The notes under the pieces are model-generated. The model was not told the origin of the DNA. It did no database searches and worked only from the letters and a program-made list of their open reading frames with translations. The translations under genes were made by a program, and so were the position numbers. Below are positions 1-5,460 of a stretch of 16,343 bases of DNA, piece after piece (position 1 is the stretch's first letter; each line of letters begins with the position of its first letter). The stretch lies in NCBI GenBank assembly GCA_000435275.1, contig FR883883.1:8992-25334 (forward strand), given 5' to 3'. The DNA comes from Clostridium sp. CAG:557 (lineage in GTDB: Bacteria > Bacillota > Clostridia > Oscillospirales > Acutalibacteraceae).

Positions 1-105
1 CGGGCCCCGCCCCAGCAGCGGCTTGTTGAGCGGAGAGAAAAAACTTTACTTATGAAGCTTGTTGCGGTATTATTGATATTATAATTTGAAATAGAGGTTT
101 TAAAA
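1..105. other. Left edge and aspS upstream region
   Basis: This is non-coding sequence, or the tail of an unseen gene. The first ~22 bases are extremely G+C rich (runs of GGGCCCC and GCCCC), unlike the AT-rich remainder. One forward frame stays open from base 1 to a stop at 85-87 but encodes nothing I recognise. A perfect TATAAT lies at 80-85, with only a poor -35 (TTGTTG at 59-64, 15-nt spacer). It could be the aspS promoter, giving a very short 5' UTR. No T-box-like structure fits in the space. Confidence 0.35.
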
Positions 106-1893
106 ATGATTGAAAACATGGAGGGCTTGCAAAGAACGAATTATTGCGGAGATTTTACGATAGATGATGTTGGTGAAGAAGTCGTGGTTTGCGGATGGGT
201 ACAACGTCAGCGCGATTTGGGGCATCTCATTTTTGTGGATTTACGTGATAGGACAGGAATTGTTCAGCTAGCATTTAGTGACGAAACTGATAAAGAAATT
301 TTCAAAAAAGCGTTTTCGGTGAGAGCAGAGTTTGTTTTAGCGGCAAAAGGCGTGATAAGAGAGCGCTCTTCTAAAAACTTGCAGATAAAAACTGGAGAAA
401 TCGAGATTGACGTGACGGATTTGCGAGTGCTGTCTGTTGCGGAAACGCCACCTTTTGAAATTTTGGAGGATTCTAACGCGAATGAAGAACTTCGACTAAA
501 ATATCGGTATCTTGATTTGCGACGACCGGACGTTCAAGACAAAATTATAGCGCGACACAAAATTGTGAAAATTGCGCGCGATTATTTTGATAAAAATGGA
601 TTTATTGAAATAGAAACGCCTATGCTGATTAAATCTACGCCGGAGGGGGCAAGAGATTACTTGGTGCCGTCGCGAGTTTTTCCTGGCAACTTTTTCGCAC
701 TGCCGCAATCGCCGCAATTATACAAGCAATTACTGATGTTATCTGGGTTCGATAGATATTTTCAGGTGGCAAGATGTTTTCGCGATGAGGACTTGCGCGC
801 CGACAGACAGCCAGAATTTACTCAAATAGACTTGGAAATGTCATTTGTGAACAGCGACGATGTGATGGCAGTGACTGAAGGTTTTATTAAAAAAGTTTTC
901 AAGGAAGTATTGGACAAAGATGTGGTGCTTCCGTTGAAAAGACTGACTTACAATGAGGCGATGACCAGATTTGGCTCTGATAAACCAGATTTGCGTTTTG
1001 GTATGGAACTTGTTAATTTGACTGAGTTGTTGAAAAACTCTGAATTTAAGGTTTTTTCAAGTGCGATTGCTGCCGGTGGATCAGTTTGTGCGATAAATGC
1101 CCGAGAAATTGCGTCAAAATTGCCTCGCAAGGAGATTGACAAGCTTATCGAATGGATAAAGGCCTATGGTGCAAAAGGTCTTGCTTGGACGAAGATTAAC
1201 CTCGATGGGACTTCAAGTTCATCTTATGAAAAGTTTTTGTCGGAGTCGGAGATTTTAGCTATAAGGAACGCTGTTAATGCGCAAAATGACGATGTAATTT
1301 TTATTGTGGCAAGCGATGAAAAGCAGACTGCTCTTGAGAGTTTGGGAGCGCTTCGTTGCGAAATTGCAAGAAAATTCAATATAATTAATGATTCTGAGCC
1401 GAATTTGCTTTGGATTACGGATTTTCCACTGTTTGAGTTCGATAAAGAGGAAAATCGCTATGTAGCAAAACATCATCCATTTACCGCGCCAAGAGATGAA
1501 GATATTTCAAAACTTGACTCGGAGCCTCAAAATGTTTATGCAAAAGCGTATGATTTGGTGCTTAATGGCAACGAAGTCGGTGGAGGTTCGATTAGAATTA
1601 ATAATCCAGAACTGCAGCAAAAAATGTTTAAAGCACTTGGCTTCCAGCAAGAAGATGCTTATGAAAGATTTGGTTTTTTAATCGATGCGTTTAAATATGG
1701 TGCTCCACCGCATGGCGGCTTGGCTTTTGGACTTGATAGGCTGGTTATGCTGATGCTAAATTGCAAAAGTATTCGTGATGTTATCGCATTTCCAAAGGTT
1801 GCTAGCTCTGCGGAGCTTATGTCAAATTCGCCTAATACGGTGGATGTAAAACAACTTGAGGAATTGTCGATTAATTTAAATTTGAAAAAATAA
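106..1893 (+). CDS. aspS: Aspartyl-tRNA synthetase (bacterial type)
   Basis: This class II aminoacyl-tRNA synthetase charges tRNA-Asp with aspartate in the cytoplasm. The 595-residue length and domain order match bacterial AspRS. An N-terminal OB-fold anticodon-binding domain (about 10-115) is followed by the catalytic core, with motif 2 FRDEDLR at 225-231 and the DRQPEFTQID stretch at 233-242. A GAD insertion domain spans roughly 297-420, and motif 3 GLAFGLDRL lies at 538-546 with its arginine at 545. Leu38 sits where discriminating E. coli AspRS has leucine and the non-discriminating Pseudomonas enzyme has histidine. That hints at a tRNA-Asp-specific enzyme, but this is inference. The start is chosen for AGAGG at 93-97, 8 nt upstream; an in-frame ATG at 118 is a weaker alternative. 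A TfoX-domain gene follows after 33 nt. Confidence 0.97.
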   Translation: MIENMEGLQRTNYCGDFTIDDVGEEVVVCGWVQRQRDLGHLIFVDLRDRTGIVQLAFSDETDKEIFKKAFSVRAEFVLAAKGVIRERSSKNLQIKTGEIEIDVTDLRVLSVAETPPFEILEDSNANEELRLKYRYLDLRRPDVQDKIIARHKIVKIARDYFDKNGFIEIETPMLIKSTPEGARDYLVPSRVFPGNFFALPQSPQLYKQLLMLSGFDRYFQVARCFRDEDLRADRQPEFTQIDLEMSFVNSDDVMAVTEGFIKKVFKEVLDKDVVLPLKRLTYNEAMTRFGSDKPDLRFGMELVNLTELLKNSEFKVFSSAIAAGGSVCAINAREIASKLPRKEIDKLIEWIKAYGAKGLAWTKINLDGTSSSSYEKFLSESEILAIRNAVNAQNDDVIFIVASDEKQTALESLGALRCEIARKFNIINDSEPNLLWITDFPLFEFDKEENRYVAKHHPFTAPRDEDISKLDSEPQNVYAKAYDLVLNGNEVGGGSIRINNPELQQKMFKALGFQQEDAYERFGFLIDAFKYGAPPHGGLAFGLDRLVMLMLNCKSIRDVIAFPKVASSAELMSNSPNTVDVKQLEELSINLNLKK

Positions 1894-1926
1894 TTAGTAT
1901 AAAATCTTGTTAAAAGGACAGTTTTT

Positions 1927-2226
1927 ATGGCTTCAAGCAAAGATTATTTGAATTTTGTTTTGGAACAGCTGAGTGGTTTGAGCGAAATTTCGTTCAGACC
2001 TATGATGGGCGAATTTATTATTTATTACCATGGGAAAGTTGTCGGAGGAATATATGACAATCAGCTGCTTATAAAACCTTTTAGGTCAGCTAAAGCTCTT
2101 ATGCCACAGACTGTTTATGAAGTTCCGTACAGTGGCGCCAAAGAAATGCTTTTGGTTGATTCTTTGAACGACAAAGAGTTTTTGGCACGTTTGTTTGAGG
2201 CTATTTATTCAGATTTTTCAACGTGA
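1927..2226 (+). CDS. TfoX N-terminal domain protein
   Basis: This 99-residue protein resembles the stand-alone TfoX_N family. The central stretch (about residues 20-50) has the family's alternating pattern: SFRPMMGEFIIYYHGKVVGG, then D-N-Q-L-L-I-K. In gamma-proteobacteria the two-domain TfoX (Sxy) is a competence regulator. Only the N-terminal domain is present here, and single-domain versions have no settled function, so I assign no role. The start is supported by AAAGGA at 1913-1918. It lies 33 nt downstream of aspS on the same strand, so co-transcription is likely. No convincing terminator follows; the next 100 nt are very AT-rich with only weak A/T pairing. Confidence 0.8.
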   Translation: MASSKDYLNFVLEQLSGLSEISFRPMMGEFIIYYHGKVVGGIYDNQLLIKPFRSAKALMPQTVYEVPYSGAKEMLLVDSLNDKEFLARLFEAIYSDFST

Positions 2227-2326
2227 ATAAATAAATTTAAAATTTTACTATAAAATCATTACAACAAGAACAAAAAAATTACATTTAATTATACAAAAAA
2301 TCTTAATATCCTTCTTTTAATACATT

Positions 2327-2355
2327 TTGACAAACTAAATTTATTTAAATCATAT
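2327..2355 (+). promoter_or_regulatory. Predicted sigma-A promoter of small-protein cassette
   Basis: A consensus TTGACA at 2327-2332 is followed, after 17 nt, by TCATAT at 2350-2355, a 4/6 match to TATAAT. It lies in AT-rich non-coding DNA about 160 nt before the first small exported protein. The predicted transcript start near 2362 sits right before a hairpin. The -35 is perfect and the spacing ideal, but the -10 is imperfect. Confidence 0.5.
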
Positions 2356-2364
2356 AAAGTCAGA

Positions 2365-2389
2365 GGTTTTGACTCGTAAAGTTAAAACC
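2365..2389 (+). promoter_or_regulatory. 5' leader hairpin
   Basis: GGTTTTGAC (2365-2373) pairs with GTTAAAACC (2381-2389) as nine base pairs including one G-U, around a 7-nt loop. It would form at the very start of the RNA from the predicted promoter at 2327-2355. No T-run follows, so it is not an intrinsic terminator. A role in mRNA stability or regulation is possible but unproven. Confidence 0.45.
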
Positions 2390-2437
2390 AGAAGGTATTG
2401 TTTTCGTATGCGATTCCCTTTTTTTGGTAGATCAATT

Positions 2438-2566
2438 ATGGAGGTGATAGACAGGCTTATTTTTATGGTTGTGTTTTTAGTTAGGGTCAATATTTTGAAA
2501 GGAGGGTATTTTTTTGAAAAGATTTATACTTATAGCTTTAATTTCTTTTCCATTTTTATTTTTTAA
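2438..2566 (+). pseudogene. Possible remnant of a small holin-like toxin ORF
   Basis: This is a 42-codon hydrophobic frame whose first residues, MEVIDRLIFMVVF, resemble the M-x-V-x3-L-x2-M-x2-F opening of the small holin-like type I toxin family of Firmicutes. The sequence GGAGGTGATA at 2440-2449 is an almost perfect anti-Shine-Dalgarno complement, but no ATG, GTG or TTG follows at normal spacing. The ATG at 2438 sits before it rather than after it. The frame runs on into the next gene in another phase. It may be a decayed toxin gene whose ribosome-binding site survives, or chance. Confidence is low. Confidence 0.2.
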
Positions 2567-2747
2567 TACATCCTGTGAGGCTGGGGGTAAATATGCTACT
2601 CATAGATATAAATATGAGACACAAAAAGTTGGAAAAAGGTTAAGTAATGAAGAAAGCCATGGAAAGAAAAAGCAGAAAGCAAAAAATATTCAAAAAAAAT
2701 ATTTAAATGGATGCCGATTTAATGAAAATCTTGATAAAAATGCATAG
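2514..2747 (+). CDS. Small exported lysine-rich protein (copy A)
   Basis: This is an unrecognised 77-residue protein. It begins MKRF followed by a hydrophobic stretch to about residue 19, then SCEAGG. The CEA|GG junction (22-24) looks like a signal peptidase I site. A lipoprotein reading (NTSC, Cys21) is weaker because Asn occupies the -3 position. The remaining ~54 residues are strongly basic, with a KKKQKAK stretch at 51-57 and one cysteine (Cys67). The TTG start is chosen because GGAGGG at 2501-2506 lies 7 nt upstream and because it yields an intact signal peptide. Its stop overlaps the ribosome-binding site of the next gene, which encodes a protein of the same layout sharing the C-[E/D]-A-G-[G/S]-K junction. 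That suggests a diverged tandem duplication. Function is unknown. Confidence 0.6.
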   Translation: MKRFILIALISFPFLFFNTSCEAGGKYATHRYKYETQKVGKRLSNEESHGKKKQKAKNIQKKYLNGCRFNENLDKNA

Positions 2748-2756
2748 GAGGCTTTT

Positions 2757-2984
2757 ATGAAAAAGTTTTGCTGTTTAATTTTATCGATATTTATAGAGAC
2801 TTGTTGTATGTGTTGCAATTTCTGTGATGCAGGTAGTAAAAAATATGAAATTAGAAATAGCCATAATAGGAAAGTTAAGAAAGATAAAAAGAAATTTAAA
2901 TATCGTCAAAAAAAAGAACTCGAGATGTTTGCTAACTTTTGGGCTTCTGAGAAAAGTGATCTTGAAAAAACTAGTGAGGTTTGA
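2757..2984 (+). CDS. Small exported lysine-rich protein (copy B), cysteine-rich leader
   Basis: This is an unrecognised 75-residue protein. MKKF opens a hydrophobic leader (about 4-22) carrying seven cysteines at 5, 6, 16, 17, 19, 20 and 23, then CDAGSKK, a likely signal peptidase I cleavage after Ala25. The mature part starts with a highly basic stretch (about 28-53) and ends in an acidic/polar tail. AGGAGG at 2746-2751 gives a strong start with 5-nt spacing and overlaps the stop of copy A, so translation is probably coupled. Layout and junction match copy A, pointing to paralogy. Whether the product is a secreted peptide, a surface protein or something else cannot be told from sequence. Confidence 0.6.
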   Translation: MKKFCCLILSIFIETCCMCCNFCDAGSKKYEIRNSHNRKVKKDKKKFKYRQKKELEMFANFWASEKSDLEKTSEV

Positions 2985-2996
2985 ATTTAATTTGTG

Positions 2997-3024
2997 TTTA
3001 CATAACAATATAGTTAAGTATACA
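2997..3024 (+). promoter_or_regulatory. Possible promoter inside the cassette 3' region
   Basis: TTTACA (2997-3002) and TATACA (3019-3024) lie 16 nt apart in AT-rich DNA just after copy B. If active, transcription would start near 3031, at the beginning of the paired GATCTATT arm, and end at the terminator 3086-3119. AT-rich sequence yields such matches easily, so support is weak. Confidence 0.25.
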
Positions 3025-3027
3025 TGA

Positions 3028-3119
3028 GATCTATTTATACCTAAAATTAGAGTATAAAAATGTGCAGTGAGCTTTTGAATAGATCAGAGTGAGTTGCGTT
3101 TGTTACTCACTCTTTTTTT
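3028..3119 (+). ncRNA. Candidate structured RNA or folded 3' UTR
   Basis: GATCTATT (3028-3035) pairs perfectly with AATAGATC (3078-3085). Nested inside, TTTATAC (3034-3040) pairs with GTATAAA (3052-3058), with CTA/TAG extending the inner stem over a bulged A. The two stems share bases 3034-3035, so one or two pairs must give way. The terminator hairpin follows immediately. The unpaired stretch 3059-3077 contains TGTGCAGT. This may be only the folded 3' UTR of the small-protein mRNA, or a short independent RNA of about 90 nt. No known RNA family is recognised. Confidence 0.25.
3086..3119 (+). terminator. Intrinsic terminator of the cassette
   Basis: AGAGTGAGT (3086-3094) pairs perfectly with ACTCACTCT (3105-3113) over a 10-nt loop, followed directly by a run of T to 3119. 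It is the clearest Rho-independent terminator in the window. It separates the small-protein cassette from the S10 operon promoter, so the ribosomal operon does not depend on upstream transcription. Confidence 0.9.
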
Positions 3120-3160
3120 CATTTTTTTGTTTGCAAAAAGTAAAAAAATTTGCAAAAGAC

Positions 3161-3189
3161 TTGATTTATACTGGGTTATATGGTATTAT
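3161..3189 (+). promoter_or_regulatory. S10 operon promoter
   Basis: TTGATT (3161-3166) and TATTAT (3184-3189) are separated by exactly 17 nt, which makes a good sigma-A promoter. Upstream, 3131-3160 is an A/T-tract region with a repeated TTGCAAAA-like unit, compatible with an UP element. The predicted start near 3196 coincides with a hairpin at the RNA 5' end. This is the only strong promoter seen before the ribosomal block. Confidence 0.75.
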
Positions 3190-3194
3190 ACTCT

Positions 3195-3460
3195 AGTGTG
3201 ACTGCACACTGATATGCGTTGAAGCGGGAGGTTGCGGCTTTTGGCCGGTTTTTCCGTGGAGTATGTCCGATTTTAAACCGGGCGATTTTAAAATTAGTAC
3301 AATCTTTTTATTTTGGATTGTTACACTCTATTTTATCCTTCCCCGGAGCTTTTGCAACTGCATTGGCAACCGGTTTTTTACTTGTATTCATTGAAACACC
3401 CGGACGAGTGTTTGGATTTTTGGAGTGCGCCCGCCAACTATTTATAAGGAGGCGATTATT
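3195..3460 (+). promoter_or_regulatory. Structured S10 operon leader (candidate autoregulatory RNA)
   Basis: This 265-nt non-coding leader is visibly richer in G+C than its surroundings. Visible pairings include AGTGTG/CACACT (3195-3200/3205-3210) at the RNA 5' end and CCGGTTT/AAACCGG (3245-3251/3275-3281). GTACAATC/GATTGTTAC (3297-3304/3316-3324) contains one bulge. CCGG+TTGC/GCAA+CCGG (3343-3355/3366-3373) is followed by six T, which is terminator-like. AAACAC/GTGTTT (3394-3399/3408-3413) follows, and CGCC/GGCG (3432-3435/3451-3454) would bury part of the rpsJ Shine-Dalgarno AGGAGG (3447-3452). L4 controls the E. coli S10 operon through its leader; whether L4 or another protein acts here is unknown. 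Confidence 0.55.
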
Positions 3461-3772
3461 ATGGCAGTCAAAGAAAAGATTAGAATAAGACTTAAAGGGT
3501 ATGACCATCAGTTGGTTGACCAGTCCGCTGAACGTATTGTTCAAACGGCCAACAGAACAGGTGCCAAAGTTTCGGGACCAGTTCCTCTTCCTACTGAAAA
3601 ACAAGTTATCACTATTCTTAGAGCTGTTCACAAGTATAAGGATAGCCGTGAGCAATTTGAAATGCGTACTCACAAAAGACTTATCGATATCTTAAGACCT
3701 TCAAATAAGACCGTTGAGGCTCTTATGGGTCTGGAACTCCCTGCTGGTGTTGACATCGAAATTAAACTTTAA
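3461..3772 (+). CDS. rpsJ: 30S ribosomal protein S10
   Basis: S10 is a head protein of the small subunit that also acts as NusE in antitermination complexes. At 103 residues it has the normal length and is readable end to end: AVKEKIRIRLKGYDH at the N-terminus, GPVPLPTEK at 39-47, and the loop ending in FEMRTHKR (66-73). The start is fixed by AGGAGG at 3447-3452 and by the family's N-terminus; an in-frame ATG 36 nt upstream is rejected. It is the first gene of the operon, behind the long structured leader that probably sets expression of the whole block. Confidence 0.98.
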   Translation: MAVKEKIRIRLKGYDHQLVDQSAERIVQTANRTGAKVSGPVPLPTEKQVITILRAVHKYKDSREQFEMRTHKRLIDILRPSNKTVEALMGLELPAGVDIEIKL

Positions 3773-3796
3773 TTTTAGCGTTAACCTACCGCAGCT

Positions 3797-3841
3797 GGGG
3801 TCATGTTGAAAAATTTTTCAACCAATAACCTATCTAGGAGG
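3797..3841 (+). promoter_or_regulatory. Hairpin element between rpsJ and rplC
   Basis: A perfect 18-nt palindrome, GTTGAAAAATTTTTCAAC, lies at 3805-3822. It is flanked by GGT (3799-3801) and ACC (3828-3830), which can close a lower stem across an internal loop of CAT opposite CAATA. It sits just upstream of the rplC Shine-Dalgarno (AGGAGG, 3836-3841), in the longest gap between ribosomal genes here (78 nt). No T-run follows, so it is not a terminator. A protein-binding or RNA-processing role is inference. Confidence 0.4.
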
Positions 3842-3850
3842 ATGTTTTTT

Positions 3851-4528
3851 ATGCAAAAAGCTATCATCGGTAAAAAAATCGGTATGACTCAGATTTTCGA
3901 TGAAATCGGCAACGTTATTCCTGTTACTGTTATAGAGGCAGGCCCTTGCGTTGTTGCTCAGAAAAAAACCGTCGAGAATGATGGTTACAATTCTGTTCAA
4001 ATGGGATTTGGCGACATCAAACTTAAATATAAAAAAGGTACCAGAGCCGCTAAATTCGACGAGAAACCTATAAATGTTAGTTTGCCTATGCAAGGTCACT
4101 TCGCAAAGGCTGATGTGGCTCCTAAAAAAGTTCTTCGCGAATTTCGCTTTGAGGATATTAACGCTTATAATGTGGGCGATATCTTTAAAGCAGACGTTTT
4201 TGCGCAGGGAGACAGAGTTGATATTACCGGCATAAGCAAAGGTAAAGGCTATGCTGGCGTTATTAAAAGATGGAACGCTAGACGTTTAAAAGAAACTCAT
4301 GGTTCGGGTCCTGTTGTCCGTCACGGAGGGTCAATCGGTGCTTGTTCAGACCCTTCAAGAGTTTTTAAGGGCATGAAAATGGCCGGCCATTTGGGAGCCG
4401 AAAAAGTTACTGTTCAAAATCTCGAAATCGTTAAGATCGATGTTGAGAATAACTTGATTGCGGTTAAGGGAGCTATTCCTGGTGCAAACGGTGGAACAGT
4501 AGAAATTAAACAAAGCGTTAAGGCATAA
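3851..4528 (+). CDS. rplC: 50S ribosomal protein L3
   Basis: L3 is an early-assembly protein of the large subunit whose long extension reaches the peptidyl-transferase centre. The 225 residues begin MQKAIIGKKIGMTQIF, the typical bacterial opening. The central region KGKGYAGVIKRWN (130-142) and the extension VRHGGSIG through VFKGMKMAGH (157-180) are characteristic. Where E. coli has the PrmB-methylated glutamine (Q150), this protein has serine (Ser166), so that modification cannot occur. The start at 3851 is chosen over an in-frame ATG at 3803 because of AGGAGG at 3836-3841 and the conserved N-terminus; the upstream stretch instead forms a hairpin. Confidence 0.97.
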   Translation: MQKAIIGKKIGMTQIFDEIGNVIPVTVIEAGPCVVAQKKTVENDGYNSVQMGFGDIKLKYKKGTRAAKFDEKPINVSLPMQGHFAKADVAPKKVLREFRFEDINAYNVGDIFKADVFAQGDRVDITGISKGKGYAGVIKRWNARRLKETHGSGPVVRHGGSIGACSDPSRVFKGMKMAGHLGAEKVTVQNLEIVKIDVENNLIAVKGAIPGANGGTVEIKQSVKA

Positions 4529-4545
4529 GGAAAGGAGGAATCATA

Positions 4546-5169
4546 ATGCCAAAAGTTCAAGTTCTTGATATTAATGGTCAAAAGGTCGACGAAATGCAAC
4601 TTTCCGATGCTGTTTTCGGCATTGAACCAAATAAGGTTTTGCTGCACGAAATGGTTGTGAATTACTTGGCTAATCAACGTCAGGGAACACAATCTGCGCT
4701 TACCAGAGCCGAAGTTGCTGGCGGTGGAAAAAAACCTTGGAGACAAAAAGGTACTGGCCACGCTAGACAAGGGTCGATTCGAGCTCCTCAATGGAGACAT
4801 GGTGGAATTGTTTTTGCACCAAAACCTCGCGATTACAGTTATACTGTGAACAAAAAAGAAAAAAGACTCGCAATGAAGTCTGCATTTTCTGCAAAAGTTA
4901 TTGACAACAACATGATTATTCTCGATAAATTGACACTTGATGATTACAAAACTCGTGATATCGTAGATATGTTGTCCGCAGTTAATGCAAACAAAAAAAC
5001 ATTATTGGTTCTGCCTGAAGTGGATAAGAAAATTATTTTCTCAGCTAGAAATATTCCTGGTGTAAAAACTGCTCAGGTTAATACCCTTAATGTTTACGAT
5101 ATTTTAAATTACGATAGCTTGATTGTCGTTAGAGATGCTGTTAGCAAAATTGAGGAGGTGTATGCTTAA
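4546..5169 (+). CDS. rplD: 50S ribosomal protein L4
   Basis: L4 binds 23S rRNA domain I, lines the polypeptide exit tunnel with an extended loop, and in E. coli represses its own operon. The 207 residues carry the tunnel loop at about 43-95, including the hallmark GGGKKPWRQKGTGHARQGS (59-77), where macrolide-resistance changes occur in other species; nothing unusual is visible. AAAGGAGG at 4531-4538 sets the start, 17 nt after rplC. It is a candidate regulator of the structured leader upstream of rpsJ, but only by analogy. It is followed directly by rplW with no gap. Confidence 0.97.
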   Translation: MPKVQVLDINGQKVDEMQLSDAVFGIEPNKVLLHEMVVNYLANQRQGTQSALTRAEVAGGGKKPWRQKGTGHARQGSIRAPQWRHGGIVFAPKPRDYSYTVNKKEKRLAMKSAFSAKVIDNNMIILDKLTLDDYKTRDIVDMLSAVNANKKTLLVLPEVDKKIIFSARNIPGVKTAQVNTLNVYDILNYDSLIVVRDAVSKIEEVYA

Positions 5170-5460
5170 ATGGTAGCTCAAGATATTATTATTCGCCCGA
5201 TTATTACGGAAAAAAGCATGAACGGCAATGCCATGAAAATGTACACTTTTGAGGTTGCTAAAAATGCTAACAAAATTGAAATAAAAAAAGCAGTAGAAGA
5301 ACTTTTTGGTGTGAAGGTTGCCAAAGTTAATACTTTGAATGTTAAAGGCCACCTTAGACGTCAAGGTAGAACTCAAGGTTATACTTCTGACTGGAAAAAA
5401 GCTTATGTAACTCTTACTGAGGGCAGCAAAGCTATTGAGTTCTTTGAAGGGATGGTTTAG
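5170..5460 (+). CDS. rplW: 50S ribosomal protein L23
   Basis: L23 sits at the tunnel exit and is the docking site for trigger factor and SRP. It has 96 residues, normal length, with PIITEKS at 10-16 and the basic RNA-binding loop near 58-75. Its ATG abuts the rplD stop, and GAGGAGGTG (5152-5160) inside rplD acts as ribosome-binding site, so translation is coupled. In nearly all bacteria rplB follows directly. Here a 159-residue membrane protein gene starts at the very next base after the stop. Confidence 0.97.
   Translation: MVAQDIIIRPIITEKSMNGNAMKMYTFEVAKNANKIEIKKAVEELFGVKVAKVNTLNVKGHLRRQGRTQGYTSDWKKAYVTLTEGSKAIEFFEGMV

Noticed and set aside
1..105. A T-box riboswitch ahead of aspS.
   Set aside because: There is too little sequence, and no T-box consensus or terminator/antiterminator pair is visible.
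2227..2280. A terminator after the TfoX-domain gene.
   Set aside because: Only short A/T-only pairings are present, with no G+C stem and no clear T-run, so read-through cannot be excluded.
2514..2585. Lipoprotein signal in small exported protein A (Cys21).
   Set aside because: The -3 position is Asn instead of Leu/Val/Ile, and the paralogue's equivalent cysteine is preceded by Phe. A signal peptidase I site after C-[E/D]-A fits both copies better.
3219..3488. An 89-codon open frame (TTG start) running through the S10 leader into rpsJ.
   Set aside because: It overlaps the rpsJ start in another phase, and the region is better explained as folded leader RNA with several perfect helices. The purine run near 3226-3232 lies inside the frame, not ahead of the TTG.
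3803..3850. A 16-residue N-terminal extension of L3.
   Set aside because: The upstream in-frame ATG lies in the palindromic hairpin region and lacks a ribosome-binding site. The start at 3851 has AGGAGG and the conserved N-terminus.
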